Shown here one piece after another: positions 19,758-31,529 of a DNA stretch of 64,000 nt. The stretch covers positions 15,069,006 to 15,133,005 of the forward strand of contig NC_087063.1 of NCBI RefSeq assembly GCF_963678635.1, written 5' to 3'. Both the position numbers and the translations under genes were made by a program. How positions within the stretch are numbered: the first letter of the stretch is position 1; the number at the start of each line of letters is the position of its first letter. Source of the stretch: Symsagittifera roscoffensis. Lineage: Eukaryota > Xenacoelomorpha > Acoela > Convolutidae. The notes beneath the pieces were generated by a model that saw nothing but the letters and a program-made list of their open reading frames with translations, had not been told where the DNA came from and searched no databases.

Positions 19758-22700
19758 TAAGCCGAACACTGATCGCTGCTCGGAGTAGAGAAACACTGAT
19801 TGCTGCTCAGACCAAAGCAACACTGATTGCTGCTCAGAGCAAAGCAACACTGATCGCTATCAGAGCAGAGCAACACTGATCGCTGCTCAGAGCAGAGCAA
19901 CACTGATCGCTACTCAGAGCAGAGCAACACTGATCGCTACTCAGAGCAGAGAAACACTGATCGCTGCTCAGAGCACAGCAACACTGATCGCTGCTCAGAG
20001 CAGAGCAACACTGATCGTTACTCAGAGCAGAGCAACACTGATCGCTGCTCAGAGCAGAGCAACACTGATCGCTACTCAGAGCAGAGCAACACTGATCGCT
20101 GCTCAGAGCAGAGAAACACTGATCGCTGCTCAGAGCAGAGAAACACTGATCGCTGCTCAGAGCACAGCAACACTGATCGCTGCTCAGAGCACAGCAACAC
20201 TGGTCGCTATTCAGAGCAAAACAATCCTGATCGCTGCTCAGAGCACTGCAACACTGTTTGCTTTTCAGAGCAGAGCAACACTGATCGCTATTCAGCGCAG
20301 AGAAACACTGATTGCTATTCAGAGCACAGCAACACTGATTGCTATCAGAGCACAGCAACACTGATTGCTATTCAGAGCAGAAGTGCAGAGCAACACTGAT
20401 CGCTGCTCAGAGCACAGCAACACTGGTCGCTGTTCAGAGCAAAACAATCCTGATCACTGCTCAGAGCACTGCAACACTGATCGTTATTCAGAGCAGAGCA
20501 ACACTGATCGCTATTCAGCGCAGAGAAACACTGATTGCTATTCAGAACACAGCGACACTGATTGCTATCAGAGCACAGCAACACTGATCGCTAATCAGAG
20601 CAGCGCAACACTGATCGCTGCTCAGAGCAGAGCAACACTAATCGCTGCTCAGAGCAGAGCAACACTGATCGCTGCTCAGAGCAGAGCAACACTGGTCGCT
20701 ATTCAGAGCAAAACAATCCTGATCGCTGCGCAGAGCACTGCAACACTGTTTGCTATTCAGAGCAGAGCAACACTGATCGCTATTCAGAGCAGAGCAAGAC
20801 TGATCGCTATTCAGAGCAGAGCAACACTGATTGCTATTCAGAGCAGAGCAACACTGATCGCTATTCAGAGCAGAAGTGCAGAGCAACACTGATCGCTATT
20901 CAGAGCAGAGCAAGACTGATCGCTATTCAGAGCAGAGCAACACTGATCGCTGCTCAGAGCACAGCATCACTGATCGCTATTCAGAGCAGAGCAACACTGA
21001 TCGCTATTCAGCGCAGAGAAAAACTGATTGCTATTCAGAGCACAGCAACACTGATTGCTATCAGAGCACAGCATCACTGATCGCTATTCAGAGCAGAAAT
21101 GCAGAGCAACACTGATCGCTATTCAGAGCAGAGCAACACTGATCGCTATTCAGAGCAGAAGTGCAGAGCAACACTGATCGCTATTCAGAGCAGAGCAAGA
21201 ATGATCGCTATTCAGAGCAGAGCAACACTGATCGCTGCTCAGAGCACAGCATCACTGATCGCTATTCAGAGCAGAGCAACACTGATCGCTATTCAGCGCA
21301 GAGAAACACTGATTGCTATCCAGAGCACAGCAACACTTATTGCTATCAGAGCACAGCATCACTGATCGCTATTCAGAGCAGAAGTGCAGAGCAACACTGA
21401 TTGCTATTCAGAGCAGAGCAACACTGATCGCTATTCAGAGCAGAGCAAGACTGATCGCTATTCAGAGCAGAGCAACACTGATTGCTATTCAGAGCAGAGC
21501 AACACTGATCACTATTCAGAGCAGAAGTGCAGAGCAACACTGATCGCTATTCAGAGCAGAGCAAGACTGATCGCTATTCAGCGCAGAGAAACACTGATTG
21601 CTATTCAGAGCACAGCAACACTGATTGCTATCAGAGCACAGCAACACTGATCGCTATTCAGAGCAGCGCAACACTGATCGCTGCTCAGAGCAGAGCAACA
21701 CTGGTCGCTATTCAGAGCAAAACAATCCTGATCGTTGCGCAGAGCACTGCAACACTGTTTGCTATTCAGAGCAGAGCAACACTGATCGCTATTCAGAGCA
21801 GAGCAAGACTGATCGCTATTCAGAGCAGAGCAACACTGATTGCTATTCAGAGCAGAGCAACACTGATCGCTATTCAGAGCAGAAGTGCAGAGCAACACTG
21901 ATCGCTATTCAGAGCAGAGCAAGACTGATCGCTATTCAGAGCAGAGCAACACTGATCGCTGCTCAGAGCACAGCATCACTGATCGCTATTCAGAGCAGAG
22001 CAACACTGATCGCTATTCAGCGCAGAGAAAAACTGATTGCTATTCAGAGCACAGCAACACTGATTGCTATCAGAGCACAACATCACTGATCGCTATTCAG
22101 AGCAGAAATGCAGAGCAACACTGATCGCTATTCAGAGCAGAGCAACACTGATCGCTATTCAGAGCAGAAGTGCAGAGCAACACTGATCGCTATTCAGAGC
22201 AGAGCAAGAATGATCGCTATTCAGAGCAGAGCAACACTGATCGCTGCTCAGAGCACAGCATCACTGATCGCTATTCAGAGCAGAGCAACACTGATCGCTA
22301 TTCAGCGCAGAGAAACACTGATTGCTATCCAGAGCACAGCAACACTTATTGCTATCAGAGCACAGCATCACTGATCGCTATTCAGAGCAGAAGTGCAGAG
22401 CAACACTGATTGCTATTCAGAGCAGAGCAACACTGATCGCTATTCAGAGCAGAGCAAGACTGATCGCTATTCAGAGCAGAGCAACACTGATTGCTATTCA
22501 GAGCAGAGCAACACTGATCACTATTCAGAGCAGAAGTGCAGAGCAACACTGATCGCTATTCAGAGCAGAGCAAGACTGATCGCTATTCAGCGCAGAGAAA
22601 CACTGATTGCTATTCAGAGCACAGCAACACTGATTGCTATCAGAGCACAGCAACACTGATCGCTATTCAGAGCAGCGCAACACTGATCGCTGCTCAGAGC

Positions 22701-25700
22701 AGAGCAACACTGATCGCTGCTCAGAGCAGAGCAACACTGATCGCTGCTCAGTGCACAGCAACACTGGTCGCTATTCAGAGCGAAACAATCCTGATCGGTG
22801 CGCAGAGCACTGCAACACTGTTTGCTATTCAGAGCAGAGCAACACTGATCGCTATTCAGAGCAGAGCAAGACTGATCGCTATTCAGAGCAGAGCAACACT
22901 GATTGCTATTCAGAGCAGAGCAACACTGATCGCTATTCCAGCAGAAGTGCAGAGCAACACTGATCGCTATTCAGAGCAGAGCAAGACTGATCGCTATTCA
23001 GCGCAGAGAAACACTGATCGCTGCTCAGAGCACAGCATCACTGATCGCTATTCAGAGCAGAGCAACACTGATCGCTATTCAGCGCAGAGAAAAACTGATT
23101 GCTATTCAGAGCACAGCAACACTGATTGCTATCAGAGCACAGCATCACTGATCGCTATTCAGAGCAGAAATGCAGAGCAACACTGATCGCTATTCAGAGC
23201 AGAGCAACACTGATCGCTATTCAGAGCAGAAGTGCAGAGCAACACTGATCGCTATTCAGAGCAGAGCAAGAATGATCGCTATTCAGAGCAGAGCAACACT
23301 GATCGCTGCTCAAAGCACAGCATCACTGATCGCTATTCAGAGCAGAGCAACACTGATCGCTATTCAGCGCAGAGAAACACTGATTGCTATCCAGAGCACA
23401 GCAACACTTATTGCTATCAGAGCACAGCATCACTGATCGCTATTCAGAGCAGAAGTGCAGAGCAACACTGATTGCTATTCAGAGCAGAGCAACACTGATC
23501 GCTATTCAGAGCAGAGCAAGACTGATCGCTATTCAGAGCAGAGCAACACTGATTGCTATTCAGAGCAGAGCAACACTGATCACTATTCAGAGCAGAAGTG
23601 CAGAGCAACACTGATCGCTATTCAGAGCAGAGCAAGACTGATCGCTATTCAGCGCAGAGAAACACTGATTGCTATTCAGAGCACAGCAACACTGATTGCT
23701 ATCAGAGCACAGCAACACTGATCGCTATTCAGAGCAGCGCAACACTGATCGCTGCTCAGAGCAGAGCAACACTGATCGCTGCTCAGAGCAGAGCAACACT
23801 GATCGCTGCTCAGTGCACAGCAACACTGGTCGCTATTCAGAGCGAAACAATCCTGATCGGTGCGCAGAGCACTGCAACACTGTTTGCTATTCAGAGCAGA
23901 GCAACACTGATCGCTATTCAGAGCAGAGCAAGACTGATCGCTATTCAGAGCAGAGCAACACTGATTGCTATTCAGAGCAGAGCAACACTGATCGCTATTC
24001 CAGCAGAAGTGCAGAGCAACACTGATCGCTATTCAGAGCAGAGCAAGACTGATCGCTATTCAGCGCAGAGAAACACTGATTGCTATTCAGAGCACAGCAA
24101 CACTGATTGCTATCAGAGCACAGCAACACTGATCGCTATTCAGAGCAGCGCAACACTGATCGCTGCTCAGTGCAGAGCAACACTGATCGCTATTCAGAGC
24201 AGAGCAAGACTGATCGCTATTCAGCGCAGAGAAACACTGATTGCTATTCAGAGCACAGCAACACTGATTGCTATCAGAGCACAGCAACACTGATCGCTAT
24301 TCAGAGCAGCGCAACACTGATCGCTGCTCAGAGCAGAGCAACACTGATCGCTGCTCAGAGCAGAGCAACACTGATCGCTGCTCAGTGCACAGCAACACTG
24401 GTCGCTATTCAGAGCAAAACAATCCTGATCGGTGCGCAGAGCACTGCAACACTGTTTGCTATTCAGAGCAGAGCAACACTGATCGCTATTCAGAGCAGAG
24501 CAAGACTGATCGCTATTCAGAGCAGAGCAACACTGATTGCTATTCAGAGCAGAGCAACACTGATCGCTATTCCAGCAGAAGTGCAGAGCAACACTGATCG
24601 CTATTCAGAGCAGAGCAAGACTGATCGCTATTCAGAGCAGAGCAACACTGATCGCTGCTCAGAGCACAGCATCACTGATCGCTTTTCAGAGCAGAGCAAC
24701 ACTGATCGCTATTCAGCGCAGAGAAAAACTGATTGCTATTCAGAGCACAGCAACACTGATTGCTATCAGAGCACAGCATCACTGATAGCTATTCAGAGCA
24801 GAAATGCAGAGCAACACTGATCGCTATTCAGAGCAGAGCAACACTGATCGCTATTCAGAGCAGAAGTGCAGAGCAACACTGATCGCTATTCAGAGCAGAG
24901 CAAGAATGATCGCTATTCAGAGCAGAGCAACACTGATCGCTGCTCAGAGCACAGCATCACTGATCGCTATTCAGAGCAGAGCAACACTGATCGCTATTCA
25001 GCGCAGAGAAACACTGATTGCTATTCAGAGCACAGCAACACTTATTGCTATCAGAGCACAGCATCACTGATCGCTATTCAGAGCAGAAGTGCAGAGCAAC
25101 ACTGATTGCTATTCAGAGCAGAGCAACACTGATCGCTATTCAGAGCAGAACAAGACTGATCGCTATTCAGAGCTGAGCAACACTGATTGCTATTCAGAGC
25201 AGAGCAACACTGATCGCTATTCAGAGCAGAAGTGCAGAGCAACACTGATCGCTATTCAGAGCAGAGCAAGACTGATCGCTATTCAGAGCAGAGCAACACT
25301 GATCGCTGCTCAGAGCACAGCATCACTGATCGCTATTCAGAGCAGAGCAACACTGATCGCTATTCAGCGCAGAGAAAAACTGATTGCTATTCAGAGCACA
25401 GCAACACTGATTGCTATCAGAGCACAGCATCACTGATCGCTATTCAGAGCAGAAATGCAGAGCAACACTGATCGCTATTCAGAGCAGAGCAACACTGATC
25501 GCTATTCAGAGCAGAAGTGCAGAGCAACACTGATCGCTATTCAGAGCAGAAATGCAGAGCAACACTGATCGCTATTCAGAGCAGAGCAACACTGATCGCT
25601 GCTCAGAGCACAGCATCACTGATCGCTATTCAGAGCAGAGCAACACTGATCGCTATTCAGCGCAGAGAAACACTGATTGCGATTCAGAGCACAGCAACAC

Positions 25701-26003
25701 TTATTGCTATCAGAGCACAGCATCACTGATCGCTATTCAGAGCAGAAGTGCAGAGCAACACTGATTGCTATTCAGAGCAGAGCAACACTGATCGCCATTC
25801 AGAGCAGAAGTGCAGAGCAACAGTGATCGCTATTCAGAGCAGAGCAAGACTGATCACTATTCAGAGCAGAGCAACACTGATCGCTGCTCAGAGCACAGCA
25901 TCACTGATTGCTATTCAGAGCACAGCATCACTGATCGCTATTCAGAGCAGAGCAACACTGATTGCTATTCAGAGCAGAGCAACACTGATTGCTATTCAGA
26001 GCT
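19758..26003. repeat. 6.2-kb minisatellite, 27-bp unit with ~1-kb higher-order repeats
   Basis: Roughly 230 tandem copies of a 27-bp unit close to CAGAGCAGAGCAACACTGAT+CGCTATT, with variants (GCTGCTCAG, GCTATCAGAGCACAG, AGCAGAAGTGCAGAGC) that change length by 3 or 8 bases. The order of variants itself repeats: identical blocks start at 20876 and 21885 (1009 bp) and at 21099, 22108, 23170 and 24804 (1009, 1062 and 1634 bp apart). Because 27 is a multiple of 3, open frames appear on both strands (SEQSNTDRY, AIQSRATLI and NSDQCCSAL repeats). These are not genes. The array sits in an intron or 3' gap between AMOP and vWD exons of the host gene. Confidence 0.95.
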
Positions 26004-26580
26004 TGGTCAGAATGAAATCCTCAATAAATACATCATTGTAACCTACAAATTATGCGTATTGGACTGTCATCATCGTCAAAAACTAATATATATAATTCAA
26101 TTGGGGTAGAAAAGAGAAAAATTCATATGCAAGTCATTACCCAATTTTATCCCATTTTGTTCTCAAGTATAACTTTGAAAAACTCTAGCTGTACCATAGA
26201 ACTTACCCCCTGTTTTGTAGGGTGGGAGGGGAGGGAAGGGAAGAGGTGAAAAAGTTCCGCCCAAATTTAAAAGGAACACATACTCATTTTAAGAGTTCAA
26301 AAATGTTGTTTAGGCGATGCACGGCCATTTATGGGGCTCCAAATGCCATCTGTGATTTTTTACTTGTTGAACCCGGATTGGGGAGCTCGACTTATGCTTT
26401 GACCGAACTCGGTCGAACACACGGATGTTCTTCGCCCCAAAATCCATAGTCAAAACACACCTTTCGGTCGAACACTATTTCGAAACATAATCGAAATCAT
26501 GGTCGAAACATAGTCGAACACTATTTCGAACACTATTTCGTTTAGTCAAACTGAAACTCACTCTTCCGTCGGTCAAGCAT

Positions 26581-26818
26581 AGCCAATTTTGGTTGACTCG
26601 GTCAAAACAACGCCATTTTTAGTCGAGTCGGTCAAAACAACGCCATTTTTAGTCGAGTCGGTCAAAACAACGCCATTTTTAGTCGAGTCGGTCAAAACAA
26701 CGCCATTTTTAGTCGAGTCGGTCAAAACAACGCCATTTTTAGTCGAGTCGGTCAAAACAACGCCATTTTTAGTCGAATCGGTCCAAACAGCCAATTTTGG
26801 TCGAGTTGGTCGAAACAT
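26581..26818. repeat. Minisatellite, 30-bp unit
   Basis: About eight tandem copies of AGTCGAGTCGGTCAAAACAA+CGCCATTTTT, nearly identical in the middle and diverged at both ends. The flank to the left (26405-26560) holds looser repeats of GGTCGAACAC/TTTCGAAAC. A multiple-of-three unit gives open frames on both strands (VESVKTTPFL, DSTKNGVVLT repeats), which I do not consider genes. Confidence 0.93.
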
Positions 26819-27218
26819 AAGTCGAATACCTCAACTCGGGAACCTCTGTTCTCGGCATCCGATTGCAAAAAATTTTTTTGAATTATAATGTTATATTAGT
26901 CTTTTTCAAATCTGTGTGATTATCTTTCATAGGCCATAAAATGAGGAAACTATGAAAATACTCAATTTTAGTCGACTTTTTTTCGTGAGGTGACAATTCA
27001 TAACAGGTCTCGATTCGTTACAGCAAAATAAGCGGCAAATACTGATTCAGGCGCACAATACCGCTTGTTACGAATGCAAACACAACCCAGCAAAGCTACT
27101 TGCCATGCCAATCCAATGCCGTGTTATACAAAATGTCTCTTGTTAAAAATGGTCGCCCAACCCTTTTTTCTGGTCCGGATTGAAATTGAGTTGCGTGAGC
27201 GGGGTGGTGTCTTGAGGC

Positions 27219-28185
27219 GTGCTGGGATGGGAGTACGACATGTGTTGCCACAACCATCAGCAATCCATGACAGACGTCACCGAAGTCTTTAATTCACTCA
27301 CTCTGCAGGGAATGGGTGTATGCTCCTCGACATCAACTTCTTGTCAGTTTAATCCAGGGGCTCATTTCTGCATTCGGTCTCCCCTCATGCAATGTGAACT
27401 GACCCACTCCGAGTCGTCGGCATACAAAAGCATGTCCACTCAGTGTTGCTACTCTACCGAAGGATCTCTCATCACTGAAGGAGACTCACCAGGAGCTACA
27501 GGGTCCGTCAACGTCGCTTTCAAGTCCATCGATAACGCCATGATGCACTACGTACAAGACTTACTTCCCAAGCTACAGTGCTGTCTCACAAAGGATAACT
27601 GTTCCTCTTTCTTATCTCGTAGACCCCCAACTTTGGGAGATTACAGGGGCGCACCCACAGCTTCCGCTGAATTTGGAGGCCACTTTGCATCTCTGGACGG
27701 GAACCGATTCCTGTTTCTAGGAGTGGGCGTGTACGAGCTGATCAATGTCACCTCTGCTGGCGTCGTCCCGGTGAACCTTGGAGATGAGCTGCGAATCCAA
27801 ATAGTGACTCGGTCTCTCGGTGGAAGTGTAGTAATAGTTGGTTTTGTGCTCCAACAAGATGACTTCAAGTTCGAACTCTTGAGGGACGAGTTATACGATA
27901 CCTCTTTTTTGATCGATGAAGAAGAGCATGACCCTATTTTGTCCAGATTCGTGAAGGGTGGATTTGAGGTGCAGTTTGATCTCATTGCGGGTTCAGTTAC
28001 AGGTGTTTCTTTGCGCAACCTCAAAACTGGATTCGTCCTGCGGGCATCTCAAATTGGAATCTGGATGAACCTTTACGTGCAGCTCCCCAATTCCAAAGTG
28101 ATCAATGGGAATTCTCTGGTGGGGGGACTTATTGGATTTTTGGACGAGGAACTGATTGATCTGATTCTCGAGCAGGATATATACA
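27219..28185 (+). CDS. Exon, AMOP end and von Willebrand factor D-like domain
   Basis: A long exon ends at a perfect donor TACA|GTAAGT. It opens with EYDMCCHNHQQ, then FNPGAHFCIRSPLMQ and MSTQCCYSTEGSLI, the 'HPGAxxCYRS ... QQCCYDxxGxL' end of AMOP, then LPKLQCCLTKDNCSSFLSRR and PPTLGDYRGAP. Next come FGGHFASLDGNRFLFLGVGV and YELINVTS, matching the vWD start 'GDPHxxTLDGxxYTFNGxGEY', though the GDPH Asp and Pro are replaced. NGNSLVGGLIGFLDEELIDL corresponds to the vWD 'GLLGNxNG' end. The start is uncertain: a TGA lies just upstream in frame, so an acceptor must lie around 27215-27231. Confidence 0.85.
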
Positions 28186-28307
28186 GTAAGTAATACCACG
28201 TCGGTTCGGTTAACTCAAAGCTTACATCTTTTCTTATGCTGCTTCTAGTTCTTGTCATGCATGACGTGAAAAATTGCATAACAGTGAATCGTTCTTGATC
28301 GCAAAGG

Positions 28308-28648
28308 GATTCGAGCCCCTGCCGACCCAAAGGGCCCTTCCATTGTACTATTTTGATATATCAATTTTTGAATGACGGGCCCTAAAATTTTTCTAAAGGT
28401 GCCGAAACAACGCAAATTTTTGGTCAAAAATGTCTAAAGAGCCTAAAAAAGCCTTTTTGGCCTGTTTTTTTTTCAGAAATTTGAATGCGGCGCAGAAAAT
28501 TTGGCCGATACAGGGTCTTTCTACTGATTTATGAGAGCTCGGAAAATCAAATTGGTCGACCTAAAAAAAAGGTCGACAAAATTTTCGACAATTTTTTGAA
28601 AAAGCTCCCCCACTCCCCTCGAGAAAATCCTAGATCCACCCCTGCTTA
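28308..28648 (+). repeat. Dispersed repeat, copy 3
   Basis: It begins GGGATTCGAGCCCCTGCCGA, contains TTGGTCGACCTAAAAAAAAG, and ends TCGAGAAAATCCTAGATCCA, matching copies at 15545 and 30360. The first motif is loosely like a tRNA T-arm/B-box (GGTTCGANNCC), so a SINE origin is possible, but no A-box is seen at the right distance. It lies within the intron 28186-29345. Confidence 0.65.
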
Positions 28649-29345
28649 AAACTCTTGCTTTGTGGAAAACTAAGTTTCTTGTTTGTGTTTTCACATGACC
28701 TTTAATTTATTGAGTATTTTTTAGTATTTTATCAAGGTCAAATTTTTCAATCGTGTATCGTTTATAACCCAAAAAACACTAAGCCAACCATTGATGACTT
28801 TTAAAAAAGATCGGTGGTCTGCTATTCCTCATCTCTTGCGAAATCCGTCAAGCGTTTCATTTGAAGTTAAAAGTATGCAACTTGTTGCTCTTATGGAATT
28901 ACTTTTAAGTATTGACTGCTGCTGTTTCGATCAGTTCACGAGGTGGGAATGAACGATGAGCTTGGTAGTATGGTTTTTCTTCGCAATTTTGACTAACCCC
29001 AAGAAAGCTCGTAGAGGGTTAAGTGTGTTGTATCATATTAAAACCCTATTGGTCGTAATTCGTAATCCAAAAATCGGTGTCTCAATGTAGAGAAAAGCTG
29101 GTCTAATTCGAGGTTGACTTTCAAACTCAATTCTTCAACAATGTTCACGTTGCTTAAGCCATTGTTACCACTCATTCCAGCATTTTCCACGTTATTAAAT
29201 CGAGCTTTCTAAACTCATAATTGAAGGTTTGTTTTTAAGTAATGAAGAAAAAACATGTTTTTTGAAATCAGCGTGGTCGGAACATTCTTTATAGTGATAT
29301 AGCTACACCAGTTATGCTTGATTGTGTTCGCTTTTATTTGCACAG

Positions 29346-29554
29346 ACATGACTAGTGATGATATGATGATGGAGAATGATGTCCATGAAAGGATGCAGTC
29401 GGAGTATGGAGTGGCCTCACTGGACCATTCTCTCTTCTCCCCCTCCCTCCACCCTCTCATTCAGCAGCTGACCACAATGACAACTGAGACGACGACACAG
29501 GAGTATCAAGAGAGATACAATGTGCCACAGAGTGCATATGATGCCTACTCCCAG
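29346..29554 (+). CDS. Exon, end of vWD-like region
   Basis: Acceptor TTTATTTGCACAG (29345), donor TCCCAG|GTAAAG. Joined in phase 1 to 28185 it reads NMTSDDMMMENDVHERMQ, SEYGVASLDHSLFSP, then a Thr-rich stretch and YNVPQSAYDAYSQ. SEYGVASLDHSLF matches 'xFGxTWxVxxxxSLF' that follows the vWD domain in MUC4/SUSD2-like proteins. The Thr run could be O-glycosylated. Confidence 0.85.
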
Positions 29555-29935
29555 GTAAAGTTCATACTAGTCCTGAATCACTCATTTTATGAAAGAATGA
29601 ATGTCTGTAATTGATAGGCCAAGCAGAAGTCAGAACTCATTGAATCGAAAGAAATAAGTGGTGAAAATGAGTCAGTTTATAAAGTTTAAATGACTTTATG
29701 ATTTCTTGAAAACTTTCGGGCGCTCAGTTCTGAGGCTTGTGCATCATTCACACCTTCTCTTTATCAAGGTAAATTCCTTATACTGAATTATGAAGGCTTC
29801 TTTCTTCTTGGGGGGGCCCCCAGGTGGCCTAAACGTTGGACATCACTCGGCTATCTTGGTTGAGTACCTCAGTCCGGGATTTTAGTCGACCCGAGATGAA
29901 TTGTAGGACATGCTTTTTCTTATAGGCGTGTGGTG

Positions 29936-30216
29936 ACGTGGACATGTGTATAGTGGACTCCCACCTACTCTCCCCTGGGGCGGGGGAGGGGGTGGCCGTC
30001 GACGTGAGTGACGTGCAGACTGCATTCCAACTGTACTCACTCCTGCCCCCGAGGGGATCCCAAACTCAAACCCTCTCAGATTTACATCTGTTCCTCCTCG
30101 AGAACGACAACAAGAACGCAAACAGTGGCACGAGCATATACTCTAACCTAATGGCAATTTTCCTTCACACTCTCATATTGTGTCCTCTGGTGTTGAACTG
30201 CCTCCTTGTTAACTGA
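29936..30216 (+). CDS. Last exon, cysteine motif and hydrophobic C-terminus (GPI or TM anchor)
   Basis: The acceptor TTTTTCTTATAG (29935) is followed by ACGDVDMCIVDSHLLS, the family's 'ACGxNxxCxFD' motif after vWD. A variable stretch follows, then SGTSIYSNLMAIFLHTLILC+PLVLNCLLVN and TGA at 30214-30216. The protein ends in a hydrophobic segment with no cytoplasmic tail, preceded by small residues (NSGTS). That fits a GPI-attachment signal better than a type I transmembrane segment, in contrast to the transmembrane anchor of MUC4/SUSD2. Confidence 0.85.
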
Positions 30217-30351
30217 GCATCAAATATGAACACTTTTGAAAATTTCACACCCCTTCTAATACCCTCTGCTCACTTATCAGTTTAGCTCTCATTCAGCTAT
30301 CATCAAAGTACCCAGAAATTTATCAACTTTATTTCCTTTCTATTCTGATAA

Positions 30352-30357
30352 AATAAA
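30352..30357 (+). terminator. Possible polyadenylation signal of the host gene
   Basis: AATAAA lies 136 bases after the stop codon at 30216, the expected distance for a short 3' UTR. It is the first such hexamer downstream on the + strand that I see. Confidence 0.5.
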
Positions 30358-30359
30358 AG

Positions 30360-30768
30360 ACGGCAGCAGATTTAGGGAGTGGTGGGGGTGTTAGTTTTTT
30401 TCCTCGGGGATTCGACCATTTTCCGTTCCAATAGGTCCCCCCTTTGTACTATTTTGAGATCTTCATTTCTGGGTGCCGGGCCAAAAATTTTCTAAAGGCG
30501 CTTTTGGCGCCAATATATACTAATTTTGAGGTGGAAGCGCGCGCCGAAAAAACGCAATGTTTCCGTCAAAATTTTCCAAACAGTGCCTAAAACATTTTTT
30601 TTTGATGTTTTTTTCAAATTTTTGCAGAAAACTTCACACAAAAAAGTATTTTACTGATTTGTGAGATATCGGAAAATCGATTTGGTCGACCTAAAAAAAG
30701 CCGATAAAATTTCGAACATTTTTTGAAAATCAGCCCTCCACCCTCGAGAAAATCTTAGATTCACCCCA
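30360..30768 (+). repeat. Dispersed repeat, copy 4 (most complete)
   Basis: It runs from GCAGATTTAGGGAGTGGTGG to CCCTCGAGAAAATCTTAGAT, with the core TTTGGTCGACCTAAAAAA. The two ends carry similar GGATYTAGG motifs in inverted orientation. Copies: 4376-4800 (inverted), 15545-15832, 28308-28648, and a fragment in reverse at 30898-30920 (GTGGATCTAGGATTTTC). No coding capacity; probably MITE-like. Confidence 0.65.
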
Positions 30769-31095
30769 TACAAAAGTGATGAATTGTTTGAAAAAGTGAA
30801 CAAGATTCACCGTCTAAATCTCTAAACTCATAGGCTCAATTTCGGCTTATTTTTTTGCTCCGTAAAAATCCCACAGTCTCTTTAGCCGTGTAAGCAGATG
30901 TGGATCTAGGATTTTCACGGAGGGCATACTTTCAAAAATTTGTTGAAAACTTTAGAATCAAGTTTCAATTTCACGTCGAGCACAGTTATGGCTTTAGAAG
31001 TCACGGGTTTGGTCAAAAATGGTCGAATTTTACGATAAAGAACCATTCCTAAAGTTTTTAAATGACGTTTTTGTGACTGTTGTATCTCAGAAGAT

Positions 31096-31420
31096 TCAGA
31101 TAAAACTAATACTAAGACTCAATTCATCTTGTGGGTATAATAAGCGGGTTTGTTCTGGGCGATTGAGACGTAGATTCGATTGTAGCTGGAAATTTATGAA
31201 CCCAACGGTCCAGGAAATCACATGCATCGAAAAATCGGCTAATACATTTAACCATATATTGCTCGTCAAAACAGTTTGGTAAAATGTAGGAAAACGAGAT
31301 AAACAATCGACTATTCCCAATTTGCTTCCTGATATATGAATAACTCGAAATCGAATGACAATAAGCTATCAACCCATCGGGTTAAACGGGACTGGCGTCT
31401 CCCTGAATATAGAACGAAAC
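31096..31420 (-). pseudogene. Fragment of a third gypsy element (RNase H to spacer)
   Basis: The minus strand reads QSRLTRWVDSLLSFDFELF and, after a frameshift, GIVDCLSRFPTFYQ, the same LTRWVDRLLPF ... GIVDYLSR signature as gypsy-1 and gypsy-2. A further frameshift gives DEQYMVKCISRFFDACDFLD+RW. No LTRs are seen. Different residues from gypsy-1/2 show that it belongs to another family. Confidence 0.75.
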
Positions 31421-31529
31421 GGATTAATTGTCCCACTCGAAGCGGGTGGTGAGATTGCTCCTTTTTTATCGGCGAGTCGCACCTCCTATGTCGCCAAGAC
31501 CCATAAGCCCATCGGCATCCACAGCATTT

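Noticed and set aside
19758-26003. CRISPR array
   Set aside because: The repeats are directly adjacent with no unique spacers, and the window is eukaryotic.
19834-26041. Dozens of long open frames encoding Ser/Gln/Asn- or Cys-rich nonapeptide repeats
   Set aside because: The 27-bp repeat unit lacks stops in several frames on both strands, so open frames are expected by chance; there is no start, splice or codon-use support.
26573-26888. Repeat proteins VESVKTTPFL (+) and DSTKNGVVLT (-)
   Set aside because: They come from the 30-bp minisatellite; open on both strands because 30 is divisible by 3.
28308-28345. tRNA gene or tRNA-derived SINE head
   Set aside because: A T-arm/B-box-like motif is present, but no A-box, anticodon arm or acceptor stem can be folded.
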